A stretch of 64,000 nucleotides of DNA from Thalassobius sp034670005. GTDB lineage: Bacteria > Pseudomonadota > Alphaproteobacteria > Rhodobacterales > Rhodobacteraceae. Below the pieces are notes generated by a model. That model did no database searches, had not been told where the DNA came from, and saw nothing but the letters and a program-made list of their open reading frames with translations. Of the stretch, positions 54,996-62,908 are shown piece by piece (position 1 is the first letter of the stretch; each line of letters begins with the position of its first letter). Location of the stretch: positions 434,001 to 498,000 of the forward strand of contig NZ_JAXMOH010000001.1 in assembly GCF_034670005.1 (NCBI RefSeq), given 5' to 3'. The translations under genes were made by a program, and so were the position numbers.

Positions 54996-57251
54996 ATGAG
55001 CAAGCTGCCAACCAAGGACGAAATCCTGCAATGGATTTCGGACAACCCGACCCTCACCTCTAAACGCGATATTGCCAAGGCCTTTGGCATCAAAGGGGCT
55101 GCGCGGATCGATCTCAAGCGCATCCTGAAAGAGCTTGAAGACGAAGGTCATCTGCAAAAGCGCAAGAAAACCTATCGCGATCCTGATAAACTGCCTCCGG
55201 TCAGCGTGTTGCAGATCACTGGCGCGGATGGCGATGGCGATCTTTTTGCCCGACCGCTGGAATGGCAAGGGGACGGCAAGGAACCCGTCATTCTGGTGAT
55301 CCCCCGCGCCTCGGACCCCGCGTTGGGCGAAGGCGACCGCATCCTTGGCAGATTGACCGAAGTAAAAGGCGACGCGCATCAATACGAAGCGCGTTTGATC
55401 CGCCGGATCGGCACCAACCCGCACAAGGTCTTGGGCGTGTTCAAGAAAACCGCTGAAGGCGGCCGCATCCTGCCGATCGACAAAGGGGACGGCAAGGAAT
55501 GGCAAGTCCCCACCGGCGCCACCGGCGGCGCGCAGGATGGCGAATTGGTCGAGGCCGAACAAAGCGGCGCCAAAGGGCGGATGGGTCTGCCGCGGGCGCG
55601 GATCGTGACCCGGCTGGGCGACCCGTCAGCCCCCAAAGCGGTGTCGCTGATCGCGATTCATCAACATGGAATCCCGGATGATTTTCCCGATGAAGTCATC
55701 GCCGAGGCCGACAAGATGAAACCGGCGACCCTGTCGGGGCGCGAAGACATGCGCGATATGCCGCTGGTCACCATTGACCCGGTGGATGCCCGCGACCATG
55801 ACGATGCCTGTTGGGCACATGAAGATGACGACCCCAAGAACGAAGGCGGCTATATCATCTGGGTCGCCATTGCCGACGTGGCCCATTACGTGACCTCGGG
55901 CAGCGCGCTGGACCGCGAAGCGCGCAAGCGTGGCAATTCCAGCTATTTCCCCGACCGGGTGGTGCCGATGCTGCCCGACCGGCTGTCGGGCGACCTGTGT
56001 TCGCTGCACGAAGGCGTGCCACGTGCCTGTATCGCATTGCGGATGCAGATCGACGCCACCGGCAACAAGATCGGCCACCGTTTCGTGCGCGGGCTTATGC
56101 GATCCGCCGCGTCGCTGAATTATCAGGATGTGCAAAACGCCCGCGACGGCAATCCCAACGACAAATGCGCACCCTTGATGGAAGATGTGATCAATCCGCT
56201 CTACGAGGCTTACGCGCTGCTGATGAAGGCCCGCAACAGGCGGCAGCCACTGGATCTGGACCTGCCCGAGCGCAAGGTCGTGCTGAGTGACGAAGGCAAG
56301 GTGCTGAGCGTCAATTTTCGTGACCGGCTGGATGCGCATAAACTGATCGAGGAATTCATGATCCTCGCCAATGTCGCCGCCGCCGAAACGCTGATCAGCC
56401 GTAAATCGCCCCTGCTGTTCCGGGTCCACGAAGAACCGAGCAGCGAAAAGCTGGACGCGCTGCGTGAAACCGCCCAGGCCTCTGGCCTCGTGCTGGCCAA
56501 GGGGCAGGTGCTGCAAACCCGGCACCTCAACCAACTGCTCGCCGCTGCCGAGGGCACCGATTACGACGAGTTGATTAACATGTCGACGCTACGCGCGATG
56601 ACGCAGGCTTATTACAGCCCCGACAATTTTGGTCATTTCGGCCTGTCGTTGCAGGCTTATGCGCATTTCACCTCGCCGATCCGGCGGTATTCCGATCTGA
56701 TCGTGCATCGGGCACTTATTTCGGCACATAAATGGGGCAAGGACGGTCTGACCCCCGCCGACGCCGAGACCCTTGAACAGACCGCCACCCACATCAGCGA
56801 AACCGAACGCCGTTCGATGATGGCGGAACGTGACACCAATGACCGGTATCTGGCAGCCTTTCTGTCGGAACGGGTCGGCAATGAGTTCACAGGCCGGATT
56901 AGTGGTATCGCAAAATTCGGCGCTTTCATCCGGCTGGACGAGACCGGCGCGGACGGATTGATCCCGATCCGGTCGCTGGGCAACGAATATTTTCATTTCG
57001 ACCCCGACAACGGCACCTTGATGGGATCCGATACCGGCCTGACCTTGTCGCTGGGTCAACGGGTGACGGTAAAACTGACCGAAGCCACCCCGGTCACAGG
57101 CGGCATCGCATTGGAACTGATCACTCTGGACGGCGAAGCGGTCACGCGGGGTCCGTCCTACGGCCGTGGAAAACCCGCCAAGCGCCGTGCGGTAAATGCA
57201 AAGCGCAAGGCCGACCGTGCCAAGCGCAAGGTCAAGCGGACCCGCCGTTGA
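54996..57251 (+). CDS. rnr: Ribonuclease R
   Basis: RNase R is a processive 3'-5' exoribonuclease that degrades structured RNA. The 751-residue product has an N-terminal winged helix (about 5-60), cold-shock domains (65-235), an RNB core with active-site aspartates in VTIDPVDARDHDDACW (Asp261, Asp267 and neighbours), FTSPIRRYSDLIVHR, a C-terminal S1 domain (about 625-710, with GRISGIAKFGAFIRL) and a strongly basic tail (KRKADRAKRKVKRTRR). The ATG is TTACTCAGATCACATGAG; no strong SD is seen. Confidence 0.97.
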   Translation: MSKLPTKDEILQWISDNPTLTSKRDIAKAFGIKGAARIDLKRILKELEDEGHLQKRKKTYRDPDKLPPVSVLQITGADGDGDLFARPLEWQGDGKEPVILVIPRASDPALGEGDRILGRLTEVKGDAHQYEARLIRRIGTNPHKVLGVFKKTAEGGRILPIDKGDGKEWQVPTGATGGAQDGELVEAEQSGAKGRMGLPRARIVTRLGDPSAPKAVSLIAIHQHGIPDDFPDEVIAEADKMKPATLSGREDMRDMPLVTIDPVDARDHDDACWAHEDDDPKNEGGYIIWVAIADVAHYVTSGSALDREARKRGNSSYFPDRVVPMLPDRLSGDLCSLHEGVPRACIALRMQIDATGNKIGHRFVRGLMRSAASLNYQDVQNARDGNPNDKCAPLMEDVINPLYEAYALLMKARNRRQPLDLDLPERKVVLSDEGKVLSVNFRDRLDAHKLIEEFMILANVAAAETLISRKSPLLFRVHEEPSSEKLDALRETAQASGLVLAKGQVLQTRHLNQLLAAAEGTDYDELINMSTLRAMTQAYYSPDNFGHFGLSLQAYAHFTSPIRRYSDLIVHRALISAHKWGKDGLTPADAETLEQTATHISETERRSMMAERDTNDRYLAAFLSERVGNEFTGRISGIAKFGAFIRLDETGADGLIPIRSLGNEYFHFDPDNGTLMGSDTGLTLSLGQRVTVKLTEATPVTGGIALELITLDGEAVTRGPSYGRGKPAKRRAVNAKRKADRAKRKVKRTRR

Positions 57252-57255
57252 CGGG

Positions 57256-57651
57256 TCAAAGGTGATAGGTCAGTGCGTGCTTTATCAGCAAGCGATGCCG
57301 CTCAGGGTCGATCTGACTGGCATCACTAAACAAGATCGCCCGATTGCCTTCGACTCGATCCTGCCCCGGGAACGCCGCAGCAAAAGCGGAAATGATTGTG
57401 GTCTGGCAATGGGCATAAAGCGCGAAACCGCCTGATTTTGGCACACCTAAACGTAAGGTCGATCCCGATTTGCTGACCGGGGTCAGATAGGCCGGCTGCC
57501 CCCAGCGCAGCGCCTCCTCCACCGGCCCTACCTCGGGCAGATCCTCAGCCGTCGCAAAGATCAGCCCGCGCAGTCGAATCAATCCGCTTTGTGCTTCGGG
57601 TGGAAAGGCGTCAAATGCCGCTTGAACATTAGGGTTGGTAAATTCAGTCAC
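57256..57651 (-). CDS. DUF1801 domain protein
   Basis: A 131-residue cytoplasmic protein with the DUF1801 (YdhG-like) fold: FPPEAQSGLIRLRGLI, then VEEALRWGQPAYLT and SGGFALYAHCQT. The family has no settled biochemical role. It is convergent with rnr, with stops only four bases apart, and divergent from the transglycosylase gene. Confidence 0.85.
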   Translation of the reverse strand: MTEFTNPNVQAAFDAFPPEAQSGLIRLRGLIFATAEDLPEVGPVEEALRWGQPAYLTPVSKSGSTLRLGVPKSGGFALYAHCQTTIISAFAAAFPGQDRVEGNRAILFSDASQIDPERHRLLIKHALTYHL

Positions 57652-57784
57652 GTGTTCGCCCCAGCGTTTTCTTATCCCAGCATGGTATTGCCAAATTTCG
57701 CCTGTTCGCCGGTGATACCTTCCGTATGCGGCAATAGCAGTCTACCATCGCACCCAAGTTCAGTAAAAGAACAGGGCTCGAGCA

Positions 57785-59074
57785 ATGGAAATTCGCAGAT
57801 ATTTGGCCGCGGTGGCGGGCATGATGATTCTGTCTCAAACGGCGATGGCGGGAACGGTAGATCAATCTCTGCGGCCGCAGATGCGCTCTGGCGACACTGC
57901 CGAAGCAGAGATCATCGTTGCAGGGGACCCGGCGCAAGTTTCCAGTAAGAACATGGGATTTCAGCGCTGGCTCCAAGGCTTTCGCAAACGCGCCCACGCC
58001 AAAGGGATCAGCGACAGAACGCTGGACCGGGCCTTTCGAGGGGTGCGATATAATGCCGACGTGATCCAGAAAGACCGAAATCAATCGGAATTCACCAAGA
58101 CGCTGTGGGAATACCTGGACAGCGCCGCCTCGGACACGCGGGTAAAAAACGGCAAGAAGGCACTGCGCCAGCATGGCCGAACCCTGCGCGCGATCGAGGC
58201 CAAATATGGCGTTGATAAAGAAGTGGTCGCCGCTGTCTGGGGATTGGAAAGCGCCTATGGCAGTTACCGCGGGTCGATTAACGTGATCGAGGCGTTGGCG
58301 ACGCTGGCCTATGACGGGCGGCGCGGGCGGTTTTTCGAGGCGCAGCTGATCGCCGCACTGAAAATCCTGCAATCGGGCGACACCTCGCCGCACAATATGA
58401 CCGGCAGCTGGGCCGGCGCGATGGGCCATACCCAGTTCATCCCCACGTCCTACCAGGCCTTCGCGGTGGATTTCACCGGCGACGGGCGGCGCGATATCTG
58501 GTCCGACGACCCTTCTGATGCGCTGGCCTCCACCGCCGCGTATCTGGCCCGGCACGGCTGGATCAAGGGGCAGCCCTGGGGGATCGAGGTGCAATTGCCG
58601 AGCAGGTTCAACTATGAGCTGGCCAACCGCAAGATTAAGAAAATGCCTTCGGAATGGGCCCGGATGGGTGTGACCGACATGAACGGCCGCCCGGTGCGCG
58701 ATTACGGCACTGCCTCGGTGCTGCTACCCGCCGGGGCGCAGGGCGCTGCGTTTCTGATCTTCAAGAATTTTTCGGTGATCGAACGCTATAATACCGCCGA
58801 CGCCTATGTGATCGGGGTCGGCCATCTGAGCGACCGGCTGAAGGGCGGCCCAAAGATCAAATCGAAATGGCCCCGCGGTGACCGGGCGCTGACATTTGCA
58901 GAACGCAAGGAAATGCAGAAACTTCTGACGAAGAGGGGCTTCGACACCAAGGGCGTTGATGGCAAGATAGGACCGCTGACAATTCAGGCGCTGCGCGGCT
59001 ATCAACGCACAATCGGGATGCAACCTGATGGTTATTCCTCGCTCAATACTCTGCAAAGGTTGCGACGAAACTGA
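57785..59074 (+). CDS. Lytic murein transglycosylase (MltB family)
   Basis: A 429-residue periplasmic enzyme that cleaves peptidoglycan glycan strands to anhydromuropeptides. It has a signal peptide (1-22), an SLT_2/MltB catalytic domain with the glutamate in VWGLESAYGSYRGS (Glu155), MTGSWAGAMGHTQFIPTSY and GDGRRDIWSDDPSDALAS, and a C-terminal peptidoglycan-binding domain (about 370-427, GFDTKGVDGKIGPLTIQALRG). No lipobox is seen, so it is soluble. Single gene before the FMN riboswitch. Confidence 0.95.
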   Translation: MEIRRYLAAVAGMMILSQTAMAGTVDQSLRPQMRSGDTAEAEIIVAGDPAQVSSKNMGFQRWLQGFRKRAHAKGISDRTLDRAFRGVRYNADVIQKDRNQSEFTKTLWEYLDSAASDTRVKNGKKALRQHGRTLRAIEAKYGVDKEVVAAVWGLESAYGSYRGSINVIEALATLAYDGRRGRFFEAQLIAALKILQSGDTSPHNMTGSWAGAMGHTQFIPTSYQAFAVDFTGDGRRDIWSDDPSDALASTAAYLARHGWIKGQPWGIEVQLPSRFNYELANRKIKKMPSEWARMGVTDMNGRPVRDYGTASVLLPAGAQGAAFLIFKNFSVIERYNTADAYVIGVGHLSDRLKGGPKIKSKWPRGDRALTFAERKEMQKLLTKRGFDTKGVDGKIGPLTIQALRGYQRTIGMQPDGYSSLNTLQRLRRN

Positions 59075-59111
59075 TTGCCAAATCCACCGCCTCTTGCCAC
59101 TGTCACACCGT

Positions 59112-59254
59112 TCTCAGGGCGGGGTGAAATTCCCCACCGGCGGTAAGGGGGAAACCCCAAGCCCGCGAGCGCCTTGGCGGCCTGTCCGCCGAGGGTCAGC
59201 AGATCTGGTGCGATTCCAGAGCCGACGGTCACAGTCCGGATGGAAGAGAACGAC
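59112..59254 (+). ncRNA. FMN riboswitch (RFN element)
   Basis: The RFN conserved core is clear: AGGGCGGGGTGAAATTCCCC with ACCGGCGGTAA, AGCCCGCGAGCG, GGTCAGCAGATCTGGTG with TTCCAGAGCCGACGG, and CAGTCCGGATGGAAGAGAACG. It lies 75 bases before ribH. FMN binding should lower ribH expression; the following sequence to 59320 holds GGACCGGTTTCCCGG, which may be part of the expression platform. Confidence 0.96.
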
Positions 59255-59328
59255 AGAGGACCGGTTTCCCGGCCCTTTCCTGTCGTCTGCCGCCTTGGGT
59301 GACATGTGTCGATAGGAAAGGAAAACGC

Positions 59329-59763
59329 ATGACACTCAGCCGCTATGCCTTCGTCAAGGCCAACTGGTATTCCGATATCGTCGATCAGGCGCTTGTCGGT
59401 TTCAATGAATTGATTCCCGCTCAACAGGTCGATGTATTCGACGTGCCCGGCGCCTTCGAGATGCCGCTCGTGGCGCGCGATCTGGCCGCATCGGGGCGTT
59501 ACGTCGCCGTGGCGGCGGCCGCCTTCGTGGTCGATGGTGGCATCTACCGGCACGATTTCGTGGCTCAGGCCGTGGTCGACGGGCTGATGCGCGCGGGGAT
59601 GGATTCCGGCGTTCCGGTGCTGTCGGTGTCACTAACCCCGCACCAGTATCAGGACACCGATCATCACAACGCGATCTACCGCGCGCATTTTGTGGAAAAG
59701 GGCCGCGAAGCTGCCCAAGCGGCGCTTATGATCGGCAAAACCCGCCAAAGTCTGGCGGCCTGA
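59329..59763 (+). CDS. ribH: 6,7-dimethyl-8-ribityllumazine synthase (RibH2-like)
   Basis: Lumazine synthase condenses 5-amino-6-ribitylamino-uracil with 3,4-dihydroxy-2-butanone 4-phosphate in riboflavin synthesis. The 144-residue product has VPGAFEMPLVARDLA and the catalytic-histidine region GGIYRHDFVAQAVVDGL. A lone riboswitch-controlled copy apart from a rib operon is the arrangement known for RibH2 in Brucella and Rhizobium. The ATG at 59329 has GGAAAGG upstream; an ATG/ACG-rich extension from 59299 lies within the leader. Confidence 0.94.
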   Translation: MTLSRYAFVKANWYSDIVDQALVGFNELIPAQQVDVFDVPGAFEMPLVARDLAASGRYVAVAAAAFVVDGGIYRHDFVAQAVVDGLMRAGMDSGVPVLSVSLTPHQYQDTDHHNAIYRAHFVEKGREAAQAALMIGKTRQSLAA

Positions 59764-59793
59764 TATCAGCGTACCGAAAAGAAACGGAACATC

Positions 59794-59822
59794 GCCCTGC
59801 CCGTTTGCCGAACGGACAGGGC
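59794..59822. terminator. Hairpin between convergent ribH and YCII genes
   Basis: GCCCTG-C-CCGTT and AACGG-A-CAGGGC form a strong stem with one internal mismatch. There is no good T tract on the plus strand; the minus strand becomes T-rich after about ten bases. Confidence 0.45.
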
Positions 59823-59830
59823 CAGCACAA

Positions 59831-60145
59831 TTACATCGCCATCGCTTCGGCGATTTCTACTGTCCCCTCGCCGCCGTCCAGAATCGGGCACCCCTTGGCA
59901 ATAGCGATCGCGGCGTCCATATCCGCGGCATTGACCAGCGAATAACCTGAAACCGGGTTCGGTCCACCGGTATCCTCGACCCCGCTGGAACTGACGGTTT
60001 TCGACGACCCTGCAGGATTGCCGCCATCGACCAAATCGGAACCGATCCCGGCCATCCAGCCGGTCCAAGCTTTCATGACCTTTTCGCCTTCCTCCGGGGT
60101 CTCGGGCCGACCGCCGCCGTGATATATGAACATGAATTTTGGCAT
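59831..60145 (-). CDS. YCII-related domain protein
   Basis: A 104-residue DGPF/YCII-type protein: MPKFMFIYHGGGRPETPEEG, then GWMAGIGSDLVDGGNPAG and SLVNAADMDAAIAIAKGCPIL. The fold resembles muconolactone isomerase-like dimers, and members are often found near sigma factors or detoxification genes, but none is adjacent here. The ATG at 60145 has GAGGAGG upstream. Function unknown. Confidence 0.87.
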   Translation of the reverse strand: MPKFMFIYHGGGRPETPEEGEKVMKAWTGWMAGIGSDLVDGGNPAGSSKTVSSSGVEDTGGPNPVSGYSLVNAADMDAAIAIAKGCPILDGGEGTVEIAEAMAM

Positions 60146-60427
60146 GAGAATCCTCCTCGTATGATCTTGGTCAAAAAAGCTTTCTCGGCTCAAGGTGGCC
60201 GCCGATGTCATCATTGGCCCAAGCCCATTTGAAACTGGTCGCCTTTTACGAAACGTGGCTTGCCGCCTGGTCGAAAAATTCGGCAAGCGGTCTTTTGACT
60301 TTGATCATCTCCCGACGGCCGCGCCCAAAACCGCAACAAATCAAGGCTGTTACAGAGTGCGCTCCGCATCCGGTTATTTCTTACTATAGCAGATTGAGTC
60401 GCGTTCTCACAGGCGGGAGCTCACGTG
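60146..60427. other. Intergenic region upstream of the YCII gene
   Basis: About 280 bases with no convincing gene. Open frames on both strands here lack ribosome binding sites and family features. Confidence 0.4.
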
Positions 60428-60625
60428 ATGCAAGGCCGGGGCGTCACATTCGAACGAACCAGCAAGGCCCGCCCGGTGCCGCGGCAGGACATTGTGCAAC
60501 AGGTCCCGCCCGGCCTGCCAGAATTCGCACGGGTGGATCAGCCTGTCACGATCGCGCTGGCGCAAAGATCGCCTTTGCTGCAACCGTCAGCATTTTCACC
60601 GCTTATCGCGATGACTGAGCACTAG
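60428..60625 (+). CDS. Possible small protein (65 aa), convergent with serB
   Basis: An ATG (with GTG one codon earlier) preceded by GGGAG at eight bases opens a 65-residue frame, MQGRGVTFERTSKARPVPRQ to IAMTEH, that ends four bases into the serB stop. Its third codon positions are GC-rich, as in neighbouring genes. No family is recognised and the composition is rich in Pro, Gln and Arg, so it could be accidental. Confidence 0.33.
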   Translation: MQGRGVTFERTSKARPVPRQDIVQQVPPGLPEFARVDQPVTIALAQRSPLLQPSAFSPLIAMTEH

Positions 60626-61500
60626 CTGCCGATGAATTCGGACTTGGCGTAGCCTTGTACGTAAAGCAGTGAGGTCAGGTCTCCGAAATTGATCCGCACA
60701 TCGCATTGCGCCGCCACAGTGGGTTTCGCGTGCAGCGCCACGCCGGTTCCGGCACGGCCCAACATGCCCAGATCGTTGGCGCCGTCGCCCACCGCGATGA
60801 CGTCGCTTTCCTCGATCTGCAGATGCTTTGAAATCCGTTCCAGCGCCTCGACCTTGGCTTCGCGCCCCAGGATCGGGCGGGCCACGTCGCCGATCAGGAT
60901 GCCGTCCTCGACCAGCAGAATATTGGCGTGATTTTCGTCGAAATTCAGTTCCTTGGCGACCTTCCGGGTGAAAGCAGTGAAACCGCCCGACACCAGCGCC
61001 GCGTAACCGCCCGCCGCCTTCATCGTCGCGATCAATTCGCGCCCGCCGGGCATGAAGGTGATGCGTTCGACCAGAACCTTGTCGATGACGCTTTCCCGCA
61101 AACCCTTGAGCAAACCCACGCGTTCCAACAGCGCATCTTCGAAATCCAGCTCACCGTTCATCGCCCGCGCGGTGATCGAAGCCACCCGATCACCCACCCC
61201 AGCCTCGTCGGCCAGTTCGTCAATGCATTCTTGCTGAATCATCGTGCTGTCCATATCAGCCAGCAGCATCTTTTTCTGCCGCCCCTCAACCGGCTGCACC
61301 ACCATGTCCAGTCCCATGCGCTGGACCTCTTCCCAAACGTCCCAGCGGTTATCCGGCACCTGCGGAATTTCGAATTCCGCCGCCTCGTCCGGGGCCAGCC
61401 AGACCACGTCGCCGCCACCCCAGGCATTGCGCAGAGAATCAAGCAACGATGCCTCCAGATGCGGCTCATTGGGACTGCTCAGGATGGTCACGACATGCAT
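60622..61500 (-). CDS. serB: Phosphoserine phosphatase SerB
   Basis: SerB removes phosphate from O-phosphoserine in the last step of serine synthesis. The 292-residue product has a short N-terminal ACT-like part (about 1-75) and a HAD phosphatase domain with LLADMDSTMIQQE (Asp82, Asp84), ALVSGGFTAFT, and AVGDGANDLGMLGRAG. Start ATG at 61500 gives the family N-terminus MHVVTILSSP; upstream in-frame codons overlap serC. It is divergent from serC. Confidence 0.96.
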   Translation of the reverse strand: MHVVTILSSPNEPHLEASLLDSLRNAWGGGDVVWLAPDEAAEFEIPQVPDNRWDVWEEVQRMGLDMVVQPVEGRQKKMLLADMDSTMIQQECIDELADEAGVGDRVASITARAMNGELDFEDALLERVGLLKGLRESVIDKVLVERITFMPGGRELIATMKAAGGYAALVSGGFTAFTRKVAKELNFDENHANILLVEDGILIGDVARPILGREAKVEALERISKHLQIEESDVIAVGDGANDLGMLGRAGTGVALHAKPTVAAQCDVRINFGDLTSLLYVQGYAKSEFIGS

Positions 61501-61584
61501 GGGAAAGTTTCCGATCGTAGCTGTTTGCGTCGCAATTCGACTGTCAGGCGGCGCTATAGCGGCATTTTGACCATTGTGAAAGCG

Positions 61585-61657
61585 TGAGAACCCGACTATT
61601 TCCGATAGCGGGACACCTCTCCCCAACGAGAGGCGCTTATCTGGAAGGATAGCATTC
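61585..61657 (+). ncRNA. serC-motif-like structured leader
   Basis: Three consecutive hairpins precede serC: CCCG-a-CTAT/ATAG-CGGG (61591-61612), CCTCTC/GAGAGG (61616-61633) and GCTTATC/GATAGC (61635-61653), the last holding the AAGGA ribosome binding site in its loop and arm. A conserved serC RNA motif with this layout is known upstream of serC in alphaproteobacteria. Assignment is from memory of the motif, not from a covariance search. Confidence 0.6.
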
Positions 61658-62803
61658 ATGGCTATTGAACAACCGGCAACGCGGCCGGCAAACCCGCGTT
61701 TCTCCTCTGGCCCCTGCGCCAAGATCCCCACATTCACCCTGGACAAGCTTTCCGATGCCGCACTGGGCCGGTCACACCGCGCCGCCGTGGGCAAGGACAA
61801 GCTGAAAGCGGCCATCGAAGGTACGCGCGAAATCCTGGGCATCCCCGCAGATTACAAGATCGGCATCGTTCCCGCCTCGGATACCGGCGCGGTCGAAATG
61901 GCCATGTGGTCGCTTCTGGGCGAACGCAAGGCAGAGATGCTGGCTTGGGAAAGCTTCGGTTCGGGCTGGGTCACCGACGTGGTGAAACAGCTGAAACTCG
62001 ACGCCGAGGTCAAAACCGCCGAATACGGCGAAATCGTCGACCTCGCTTCGGTCGATTGCAATAACGACGTTGTGTTCACCTGGAACGGCACCACCTCGGG
62101 CGTGCGGGTGCCAAACGGCGACTGGATCGCCGATGACCGCGAAGGCCTGACCATCTGCGACGCCACCTCGGCCGCTTTCGCGATGGACCTGCCCTGGGAC
62201 AAGCTCGACGTGACCACCTTCTCCTGGCAGAAGGTGCTGGGCGGCGAAGCGGCCCACGGCATGCTGATCCTCAGCCCGCGCGCTGTCGAACGGCTGGAAA
62301 GCTACACCCCGGCATGGCCGATGCCGAAAATCTTCCGCCTGACCAAGGGCGGCAAGCTGATCGAAGGCATCTTCCGTGGCGAAACCATCAACACGCCTTC
62401 GATGCTGGCGGTCGAGGATTACCTCGTTGCGCTGGACTGGGCGCGTTCGGTTGGCGGGTTGCAGGGCCTGATTGGCCGCGCCAACGCCAACACCAAGGCG
62501 ATTGCCGATTTCGTCGAACTGCACGACTGGATCGATTTCCTGGCCCATGACCCGGCCACGGTGTCGAACACCTCCGTTTGCCTGAAGTTCACTGACGAGC
62601 GGATCAAGGACGGCGCAGCGTTTGCCAAGTCGGTGGCCAAGCGGATGGAAGCCGAAGGCGCGGCGCTGGATATCGGCGCGTACCGCGACGCTCCGGCGGG
62701 TCTGCGCATCTGGTGCGGCGGCACGGTTGAGACCTCGGATATCGAGGCGATGCTGCCCTGGCTCGAATGGGCCTTCCAGGCCGAGATCGAGGCTCAGGCT
62801 TAA
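61658..62803 (+). CDS. serC: Phosphoserine aminotransferase SerC
   Basis: SerC converts 3-phosphohydroxypyruvate and glutamate to phosphoserine with pyridoxal phosphate. The 381-residue product begins PANPRFSSGPCAKIPTF and has the PLP lysine in FSWQKVLGGEAAHGML and RVPNGDWI near the cofactor site. It belongs to the alphaproteobacterial/Methanosarcina-type SerC subfamily. It is followed by serA after 105 bases. Confidence 0.96.
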   Translation: MAIEQPATRPANPRFSSGPCAKIPTFTLDKLSDAALGRSHRAAVGKDKLKAAIEGTREILGIPADYKIGIVPASDTGAVEMAMWSLLGERKAEMLAWESFGSGWVTDVVKQLKLDAEVKTAEYGEIVDLASVDCNNDVVFTWNGTTSGVRVPNGDWIADDREGLTICDATSAAFAMDLPWDKLDVTTFSWQKVLGGEAAHGMLILSPRAVERLESYTPAWPMPKIFRLTKGGKLIEGIFRGETINTPSMLAVEDYLVALDWARSVGGLQGLIGRANANTKAIADFVELHDWIDFLAHDPATVSNTSVCLKFTDERIKDGAAFAKSVAKRMEAEGAALDIGAYRDAPAGLRIWCGGTVETSDIEAMLPWLEWAFQAEIEAQA

Positions 62804-62852
62804 TCCCGCGACATGCCCCGGGCGGATGCCCGGCCTATGACAGAATTGGTAG

Positions 62853-62870
62853 GGCGGGCTTCAGCCCGCC
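62853..62870. repeat. GC-rich inverted repeat between serC and serA
   Basis: GGCGGGCT-TC-AGCCCGCC is a perfect eight-base inverted repeat with almost no loop, in the context GTAGGGCGGGCTTCAGCCCG. It has no T tract and resembles small REP-like elements scattered in roseobacter genomes. Confidence 0.5.
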
Positions 62871-62908
62871 AAACACCCCCCTTACATTCTTTGAAAAGGA
62901 CCTAAACC

